This document shows, in pieces, positions 58,105-63,481 of a DNA stretch of 63,481 bases. Below the pieces are notes generated by a model, which did no database searches, was not told the origin of the DNA, and worked only from the letters and a program-made list of their open reading frames with translations. The stretch lies in contig CANFYZ010000007.1 in the NCBI GenBank assembly GCA_947451385.1, positions 1 through 63,481 on the forward strand, in the 5' to 3' direction. The translations under genes were made by a program, and so were the position numbers. Every line of letters starts with the position of its first letter. The stretch's first letter is position 1. Source of the stretch: Comamonadaceae bacterium. Lineage in GTDB: Bacteria > Pseudomonadota > Gammaproteobacteria > Burkholderiales > Burkholderiaceae_C.

Positions 58105-59106
58105 ATGCGACCACTGTTCAAAGACCAATTTCTCACCCTGACCACGGCGGCGCTGAGCCTGCTGGCGGCCGTGTCGATCGGGGCGCCCGCCCTGGCCCAA
58201 ACCCCGCCTTACCCCAGCCGGGCGATCACGCTGGTTGTGCCCTTCCCACCGGGCGGCCTGGCCGACATCGTGGCCCGACCGGTGGCCGAAGCCCTGAGCC
58301 GAGAGCTCGGCCAAGCCGTGGTGATTGACAACAAAGGTGGCGCTGGAGGCGGTATTGGCATGGGTCTGGTGGCCCGCGCCAAGCCCGATGGCTACACCTT
58401 GTTGATGGCCCTGTCATCGCTGACGGTGTTGCCTGAGGCCGACGCCTTGCTGGGACGCAGCCCCATGTTCGGCTTGAACGAACTGCGCCCGATTGCGCGC
58501 TACACCGCCGACCCCACCGTGTTGGCCGTGCGCGCCGATGCGCCCTGGAAAACCGCCAAAGAATTTATCGAAGATGCACGCAAACGCCCGGGCGCCATCA
58601 ACTACGGCTCTTCGGGCAACTACGGCACCATGCACGTGCCCATGGAGATCTTGGCGCAAACCGCCGGGGTCAAACTCACGCACATTCCCTTCACGGGCGC
58701 GGGGCCAGCGGTGGTGGCTTTGCTGGGCGGTCAAATCGATGCCGTGTCCACCGGACCGGCGACCGTGCTGCAACAGGTCAAAGCCGGCAAGATTCGCGTC
58801 CTGGGTCACTGGGGCCACGCCCCTTTGGCGGCCATGCCGGAAGTGGCCAGCTTGAAAGACCTGGGCTACAACGCCGAATACGCGCAATGGTCTGGACTGT
58901 TCATCCCCAGCGGCACACCCGAGGCGATTGCCCAGCGCGTGCGCACGGCCGCCCGCGTGGCGGCGCAAGACCCCAAAGTGCGTGAAGTGATTCAAAACAC
59001 GGGCAGCCCGGTGGTGTATCTGGACAGCCCCGACTTTGAAAAATATGTGCAGGCCGACGCCCGCCGCATGACCGAGGTTGTGCGCAAAATCGGCAAAGTC
59101 GAATAA
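58105..59106 (+). CDS. Tripartite tricarboxylate transporter (Bug) substrate-binding protein 1
   Basis: A 333-residue exported binding protein. Signal peptide LTLTTAALSLLAAVSIGAPALAQ, then YPSRAITLVVPFPPGGLADIVARPVAEAL, the Bug signature, and GYTLLMALSSLTVLP and AINYGSSGNYGTMHVPMEIL. ATG 58105 is chosen because GGAG lies six bases upstream; ATG 58093 is in frame. No TctA/TctB membrane genes are nearby. Confidence 0.92.
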   Translation: MRPLFKDQFLTLTTAALSLLAAVSIGAPALAQTPPYPSRAITLVVPFPPGGLADIVARPVAEALSRELGQAVVIDNKGGAGGGIGMGLVARAKPDGYTLLMALSSLTVLPEADALLGRSPMFGLNELRPIARYTADPTVLAVRADAPWKTAKEFIEDARKRPGAINYGSSGNYGTMHVPMEILAQTAGVKLTHIPFTGAGPAVVALLGGQIDAVSTGPATVLQQVKAGKIRVLGHWGHAPLAAMPEVASLKDLGYNAEYAQWSGLFIPSGTPEAIAQRVRTAARVAAQDPKVREVIQNTGSPVVYLDSPDFEKYVQADARRMTEVVRKIGKVE

Positions 59107-59108
59107 CG

Positions 59109-59151
59109 CCAGTACCCCGCCAGTACCCCGCCCGTACCCCGCCCGCACCCA
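59109..59151 (+). repeat. Four tandem 11-bp repeats between Bug genes
   Basis: CCAGTACCCCG occurs twice, then CCCGTACCCCG, then a partial CCCGCACCCA. They fill the gap between the two binding-protein genes directly before AGGAG of the second. Confidence 0.85.
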
Positions 59152-59162
59152 CAGGAGCCCGC

Positions 59163-60146
59163 ATGTCCCGCCACCCCTTCGCCTTTGCCCTGCCGCTGGT
59201 CGCCTTGCTGACCGCGTTCCTCAGCACCCCGCTGTCCGCGCAAACACCGAACTACCCGAATCGGCCGGTCAAAATCATCGTGCCGTTTGCCACCGGCGGG
59301 CCGGCCGACAACTACGCGCGCTTTGTCGCGCAACGCCTGCAAGACAGCTTGGGGCAGTCCTTCGTGGTGGACAACAAACCGGGCGCAGGTTCGGTGATCG
59401 GCACCGACCTGGCCGCCAAGTCGGCACCCGACGGCTACACCTTGCTGCTGATGTCGAACAGCCAAACAGTGAACGAGTCATTGATCCCCAACAAGCCCTA
59501 CGCCTTGATGCGCGACTTTGTCGGCGTCGCCCCCATCAACTACTCCGACCTGGTGCTGGTGGCCCATCCGGGGGCGGGTCTGAACTCCGCGGCCGATGTG
59601 CTCAAGCGCGCCAAGGCCTCGCCGGGCAAACTCAACTACGCGTCTTCTGGCCCCGGCACGCCTTACCACATGGCCGGCGAATTGTTCAAAAGCATGGGCA
59701 AGGTGTCGATGGTGCACATTCCTTACAAAGGCAGCTCCGGCGCCCGCACCGACGTGATCGGCGGCCAGGTGGACCTGATGTTTGACGCGGTGACCACCAT
59801 GACCGAACAGGTCAAGGCAGGCAAAGTCAAAGCGCTGGCCACCACCGGCAAGCAACGCTCGGAGGTGTTGCCCGACGTGCCCACCGTCAGCGAAGCCGGT
59901 GTGCCCGGCTACGAAGCCACCATCTGGCTCGGAGTGATGGCGCCCAAAGGCACGCCCAAAGCCGTGGTGGACAAACTCAACGAAGCCCTTTCCAAAATCA
60001 CCAGCCTGCCTGAGGTCAAGCAAACCTGGAGCAAGCAAGGAGCGGTGCCGATGGTGATGAGCCCGCCGCAATTTGAAAAATACCTGAACGACGACATCGC
60101 CAAATGGACCACGGTGATCAAGAACGCAGGCATCCAACTGGACTGA
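59163..60146 (+). CDS. Tripartite tricarboxylate transporter (Bug) substrate-binding protein 2
   Basis: A 327-residue exported paralogue. Signal FALPLVALLTAFLSTPLSAQ, core YPNRPVKIIVPFATGGPADNYARFVAQRLQ and GYTLLLMSNSQTVNESL, INYSDLVLVAHP, NYASSGPGTPYHMAGEL, and LGVMAPKGTPKAVVDKLNEAL. AGGAG precedes the ATG. It is probably co-transcribed with the upstream Bug gene and the ModA-like gene. Confidence 0.93.
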   Translation: MSRHPFAFALPLVALLTAFLSTPLSAQTPNYPNRPVKIIVPFATGGPADNYARFVAQRLQDSLGQSFVVDNKPGAGSVIGTDLAAKSAPDGYTLLLMSNSQTVNESLIPNKPYALMRDFVGVAPINYSDLVLVAHPGAGLNSAADVLKRAKASPGKLNYASSGPGTPYHMAGELFKSMGKVSMVHIPYKGSSGARTDVIGGQVDLMFDAVTTMTEQVKAGKVKALATTGKQRSEVLPDVPTVSEAGVPGYEATIWLGVMAPKGTPKAVVDKLNEALSKITSLPEVKQTWSKQGAVPMVMSPPQFEKYLNDDIAKWTTVIKNAGIQLD

Positions 60147-60152
60147 ACCCCC

Positions 60153-60857
60153 ATGCCCACTTTGCATTTACTCAGCGGCGGTGCCGCGCAAGGCCTGGTG
60201 CGCCAGTTGCAACCGGCTTTTGAAGCGGCCCACAGCGTGCAACTGGACGGCACTTTTGGCGCGGTCGGTGCCATGAAGCAGCGCCTGCAGGACGGTGCGC
60301 CCTGCGATGTGCTGATCTTGACGCAGGCCTTGATCGAGGCGCTGGTGCAGTCGGGTCAGGTGCGCGCGGGGTCAGCGCGCGCGCTGGGCATTGTCAAAAC
60401 CGGGGTCGCCGTCAAATCCGGCAGCCCATGGCCCGAAGTGGCCAGTGCCGACCACTTGCGCCAAGCCCTGCGCCAGGCCACCGGCATTTACTTTCCGGAC
60501 CCGCAATTGGCGACCGCCGGCATTCACTTCATGAAGGTGTTGAACGCCTTGGGCATCGCCTGCGAAGTTGCCGAGCGCCTGCGCCCGTTCCCCAACGGCG
60601 CCACCGCCATGCAGGCCATGGCCGAATGCGACGACCCCAGGGTGATCGGCTGTACCCAGGTGACTGAAATTTTGTTCACCCCGGGGGTGGACCTGGTGGC
60701 CGACTTGCCGACTGAGTTCGAGCTGGCCACGGTCTACACCGCGGCAGTCTGCACGGCCAGTGCCCAACCCCAAGTGGCTGCAGCATTCATTGCCCAGTGC
60801 GTCAGCCCGGACCTGGCGCAGCAGCGTCAGCAAGCGGGTTTTCTGCCCGCTGCCTGA
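60153..60857 (+). CDS. ModA-like binding protein without signal peptide
   Basis: A 234-residue protein of the periplasmic-binding-protein II fold. LHLLSGGAAQGLVRQLQPAFEAAHSVQLDGTFGAVGAMKQRLQDGAPCDVLILTQALIEAL resembles the first lobe of molybdate-binding ModA, and ATGIYFPDPQLATAGIHFMKVLNALGI the second. ModA proteins normally carry a signal peptide; none is present here and the ATG is 6 bp after the Bug stop. It may be a cytosolic sensor or enzyme-like descendant. ModB/ModC are not nearby. Confidence 0.78.
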   Translation: MPTLHLLSGGAAQGLVRQLQPAFEAAHSVQLDGTFGAVGAMKQRLQDGAPCDVLILTQALIEALVQSGQVRAGSARALGIVKTGVAVKSGSPWPEVASADHLRQALRQATGIYFPDPQLATAGIHFMKVLNALGIACEVAERLRPFPNGATAMQAMAECDDPRVIGCTQVTEILFTPGVDLVADLPTEFELATVYTAAVCTASAQPQVAAAFIAQCVSPDLAQQRQQAGFLPAA

Positions 60858-60888
60858 CGCCTGACGCCCGACGCCGTGATCCTGGCGC

Positions 60889-61884
60889 TTACGCGTCGGC
60901 GGTGAAGCCGATGGTTTTGACCAGCGGCCCCCACAACTCCGTGTCGGCCTTGAGCCGCGCCGCCAACTCGGCCGGCGACGACGATTGCGCCACCAAGCCC
61001 ATCATGGCCATGCCGTTGACCGTTTCCGGCGCGGCCAAAGCCACGCGCATCGCCGCATTCAAGCGGTTGATGACATCGGTCGGTGTTTTCGCTGGCACAT
61101 AAAAACCAAACCACTCGTCGTAGACAAAGCCTTTGAGGCCTTGCTCGACCAAGGTGGGCGTGTTGGGCGCAAACTGGCTGCGCTTGGCCCCAGAAGAAGC
61201 CAACAAGCGGCACTTGCCCGCCGCCACATGCTGGGTGAACTCGCCGATCGGCCCCGACACGGCGGCAATCTGCCCGCCGATCATGTCCAAAATCGCCGGC
61301 TGCGTGCCCCTGAAGGCCACGTGCTTCAAGTCCACATTGGCGTGCTTGCCCAGCAAAGCGCCAATGAAGTGGGGCGTCGAGCCCGCCGCTGGCGAACCAA
61401 AGTTGGCTTGCAAAGGATTGGCTTTGCACCAGGCCAAAAAGTCCGGGATGGTTTTCACCGTGGCGGGCACCATGGGCCCCACCGCAAAGCCAAAGTCAAA
61501 CACGGCCCCGAGGGAGACCGGGGCCAGATCGCCGACCGGGTCGTAAGGCAATTTTTTGTAGATGTGGGGGTAGATGCCCAGCATCGACATGGGCGTTTGC
61601 AACACCGTGGCCCCGTCGGCCGGGGCGCTGCGCACATACTGCACGGCAATTTGGCCACCCGCGCCGGATTTGTTCTCGACAAAAGCCGTTTTGGTGTAAG
61701 CCGAGGGCGCGATTTTTTCGGCCACACGCCGACAAATCGCGTCCGAAGTGCCGCCAGGTGTGAAGCCGGTGACGATTTTCAGGCTCTCCAACTGAGCGGC
61801 CTGCGCCCAGGCCTGCGTGCCCACGGCACTCAATAAGCCAGACACCCCGGCCAGCTGCAAAACATCACGACGCGAAATCGACAT
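60889..61884 (-). CDS. Tripartite tricarboxylate transporter (Bug) substrate-binding protein 3
   Basis: A 331-residue exported binding protein with a Tat-like signal (SRRDVLQLAGVSGLLSAVGTQAWAQ). Core LESLKIVTGFTPGGTSDAICRRVAEKI, GATVLQTPMSMLGIYPHIY, NFGSPAAGSTPHFIGALLG, and FYVPAKTPTDVINRLNAAM. ATG 61884 with GGAGC upstream is used. It converges with the ModA-like gene. Confidence 0.92.
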   Translation of the reverse strand: MSISRRDVLQLAGVSGLLSAVGTQAWAQAAQLESLKIVTGFTPGGTSDAICRRVAEKIAPSAYTKTAFVENKSGAGGQIAVQYVRSAPADGATVLQTPMSMLGIYPHIYKKLPYDPVGDLAPVSLGAVFDFGFAVGPMVPATVKTIPDFLAWCKANPLQANFGSPAAGSTPHFIGALLGKHANVDLKHVAFRGTQPAILDMIGGQIAAVSGPIGEFTQHVAAGKCRLLASSGAKRSQFAPNTPTLVEQGLKGFVYDEWFGFYVPAKTPTDVINRLNAAMRVALAAPETVNGMAMMGLVAQSSSPAELAARLKADTELWGPLVKTIGFTADA

Positions 61885-61967
61885 GGAAGCTCCTCTGTGA
61901 ATGAGAAGCCGATTCTGAGCCGCTGCCCCAGCCCTGTCCAGATCAGGAATTCCCTTGGTCTGCGGCC

Positions 61968-62771
61968 TCAGCCATGACCCGTCGTGAAATCGTTTTGCCC
62001 AGACACATCGCGCCCCCGCAGCAACCACAACGGCCGGGTGGCAAAACTCACCGGCACCCCGGTCTGTCCGTCCACCGGCTTCAAGCTGCGGTCAAACACC
62101 GAGCTGGCCGGCATGTAGCGCAGCGCCACGCCGGTGCGCCGTTGGCCCGAGGTATTGGCCTTGGCGCCATGGATCATGTACACATCGTGCATCGACATTT
62201 GGCCTGGCTGCAACTCCAGGTCGACCGCTTCGGCCTCGTCAAAAGCACCTTCGGCCATGCGCTGGTTCAAGGTCAAGTCGTTACGGTCTTCATGTAAGTG
62301 CGGGTGCAACTGCTTGCCCGCATGCGAGGCCGGGATCACCCGCAAACAGCCGTTTTGCCGGGTGCTGGGTTCCAGCGCCACCCAGACGGTGCAGGTCGCC
62401 AGGGGTCGGATGGGCCAGTAATGGCCGTCTTGGTGCCAGGGCGTTTCAAACCCCTCTTGGGCAGGTTTGCAAAACACGTGACAGCCCCACAACACAATGT
62501 CCGGGCCAATCAGTTGCTCGACCAAATCGACAATCGGCCGGTGCATGGCCAAATCCAAGAAAGCCCGACTGCCAATCACCCCCTCTTTGTTGGGGCCCTC
62601 AATGTGGGCACTGACCAACTTTTCGGGCCGCACACCCGGGTTATTGCGAATCAAGGTGTCCAGAGCCTCTTGTGTCTTGGACAGCACTTGCGGTTCCAGT
62701 TGGTAGGCTGGCACCACATAGCCCTGCTGTTGGTATTGGGCGATTTCGGAGTGGGACAAGGCTGAGGACAT
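61968..62771 (-). CDS. Phytanoyl-CoA dioxygenase-family protein
   Basis: A 267-residue Fe(II)/2-oxoglutarate oxygenase. The facial triad is seen as His and Asp in ETPWHQDGHYWPI and a distal His in VYMIHGAKANTSGQRRTGVALRYMP, where Arg binds oxoglutarate. Substrates of the family are diverse. GGAG precedes ATG 62771. It is followed by Bug protein 3 in the same direction (83 bp), so uptake and oxidation of one compound is possible. Confidence 0.88.
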   Translation of the reverse strand: MSSALSHSEIAQYQQQGYVVPAYQLEPQVLSKTQEALDTLIRNNPGVRPEKLVSAHIEGPNKEGVIGSRAFLDLAMHRPIVDLVEQLIGPDIVLWGCHVFCKPAQEGFETPWHQDGHYWPIRPLATCTVWVALEPSTRQNGCLRVIPASHAGKQLHPHLHEDRNDLTLNQRMAEGAFDEAEAVDLELQPGQMSMHDVYMIHGAKANTSGQRRTGVALRYMPASSVFDRSLKPVDGQTGVPVSFATRPLWLLRGRDVSGQNDFTTGHG

Positions 62772-62877
62772 GAAGGCTCCTGCAAAATGCACTATTTTGT
62801 GGTGCATTCGAAGGGGGGTTTCTGCTGACTTTCCCTGAGGGCCACCCGCTTTTGTGACCTGAATTGACGCGCTGGCC

Positions 62878-62905
62878 TTGAAACCCGGTCAAATGCCCTT
62901 ATCAT
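62878..62905 (+). promoter_or_regulatory. groESL promoter
   Basis: TTGAAA (62878-62883) and TATCAT (62900-62905) with a 16-bp spacer, each 5 of 6. The -10 overlaps the CIRCE element. CTTGAAA followed by CCCTTATCA also partly fits a heat-shock sigma-32 promoter. Confidence 0.7.
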
Positions 62906-62931
62906 TAGCACTCGCAGGAGATGAGTGCTAA
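62905..62931. promoter_or_regulatory. CIRCE element (HrcA operator)
   Basis: TTAGCACTC (62905-62913), 9-bp spacer, GAGTGCTAA (62923-62931): a perfect CIRCE inverted repeat. HrcA repressor would bind here to control groES-groEL. Confidence 0.97.
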
Positions 62932-63026
62932 CAACCACTGTCTCCTCGTTGCAAAATTTGCGCTGACTTGAATGACCGAGTTGGCGCCTTGCTTTTCAAC
63001 CTTTGTTTCATATTCAAGGAGATTCC

Positions 63027-63314
63027 ATGAAACTGCGTCCTTTGGGCGATCGCGTGATCGTCAAACGTGTCGAAAGCGAAACCAAAACGGCTTCGGGCAT
63101 CGTCATTCCTGATTCTGCCGCCGAAAAACCAGACCAAGGCGAAGTCTTGGCGGTCGGCCCCGGCAAGACCAACGACAAAGGCGAGACCAAAGCCCTGACT
63201 GTCAAAGTCGGCGACCGCGTGTTGTTCGGCAAGTACAGCGGCCAAACCGTCAAGATCGCCGGCGACGAGCTGTTGGTCATGAAAGAAGAAGACCTGTTCG
63301 CGGTCGTCGAATAA
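63027..63314 (+). CDS. groES: Co-chaperonin GroES
   Basis: A 95-residue lid of the GroEL chaperonin. [46 protein letters not shown] with the mobile loop, and the end [16 protein letters not shown], are canonical. AAGGAG precedes ATG 63027. Confidence 0.98.
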   Translation: MKLRPLGDRVIVKRVESETKTASGIVIPDSAAEKPDQGEVLAVGPGKTNDKGETKALTVKVGDRVLFGKYSGQTVKIAGDELLVMKEEDLFAVVE

Positions 63315-63394
63315 CTTGCGGGACAGACCGACAGACGCGCGAAGCGCCCTGTCGCTCTGTCCTCAACTGATTAATTGAATTTAGGAGCTTAAAA

Positions 63395-63481
63395 ATGGCA
63401 GCAAAAGACGTAATTTTCGGCGGCGAAGCCCGCGCACGCATGGTTGAAGGCGTGAACATTTTGGCCAACGCGGTCAAAGTG
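63395..63481 (+). CDS. groEL: Chaperonin GroEL (5' end only)
   Basis: The first 29 residues ([19 protein letters not shown] then [10 protein letters not shown]) match GroEL. TAGGAG precedes the ATG. The gene is cut by the right edge of the window, not broken. Confidence 0.97.
   Translation, partial: MAAKDVIFGGEARARMVEGVNILANAVKV

Noticed and set aside
63395..63481. Truncated groEL pseudogene
   Set aside because: The sequence simply ends at the window edge; the reading frame is intact to the last base.

Overview
The window looks like chromosome of a betaproteobacterium in the Comamonadaceae (Limnohabitans/Rhodoferax/Polaromonas-like). This rests on the gene order mlaFEDACB - ABC-2 exporter - BolA/IbaG - murA - hisG - hisD, on short-form HisG, on several Bug-type (tripartite tricarboxylate transporter) binding proteins, on TlpA-independent ResB/CcsB cytochrome c maturation, and on a fairly GC-rich, dense gene layout. 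The genus is an inference; no rRNA or tRNA gene is present.

Left end (1-6.5 kb): a partial FAD/NAD(P) oxidoreductase, then a ureide (uric acid) catabolism block. HIU hydrolase is divergent from a GntR/FCD regulator, which leads an operon of PuuE-type allantoinase, a fused OHCU decarboxylase/allantoate amidohydrolase, and an M20 amidohydrolase. From 6.5 to 20.6 kb, mostly on the minus strand, lie the his genes (hisF, a sugar-phosphate mutarotase, hisA, hisH, hisB, hisD, hisG, with hisC inverted in place), then murA, ibaG, an ABC-2 exporter and the complete Mla phospholipid transport operon. GltD and GltB follow (20.7-27 kb).

Accessory region (27-33 kb): a REP-associated transposase between 19-bp inverted repeats, a secreted hypothetical, a methyltransferase, and a DUF4143 ATPase whose start codon abuts a 37-bp palindrome. 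The most interesting object follows: a decayed chromosomal integron. It has an intI pseudogene on the plus strand (32712-32987, two in-frame stops, catalytic domain lost), a retained SOS/LexA box in its promoter, an attI-like core, and two gene cassettes on the minus strand (a hypothetical protein and a P-loop kinase-like protein), each followed by a foldable attC site.

From 33 to 46 kb: DUF1415 protein, MFS exporter, dGTPase, aroB, aroK, a compact type IV pilus assembly operon (short PilM, PilN, PilO-PilP fusion, AMIN-less PilQ), divergent PBP1A, cyaY, lptM and lysA. From 46 to 52 kb: MsrPQ methionine sulfoxide repair, CcsB/ResB and a di-haem cytochrome c. The right end has engB, an alpha/beta hydrolase, two LpxL/HtrB-family acyltransferases, metK, an FAH-family hydrolase, three Bug binding proteins, a ModA-like protein without signal peptide, a phytanoyl-CoA dioxygenase-like protein, and CIRCE-controlled groES-groEL, cut by the window edge.

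All calls come from reading the sequence and from family knowledge; no searches were run.
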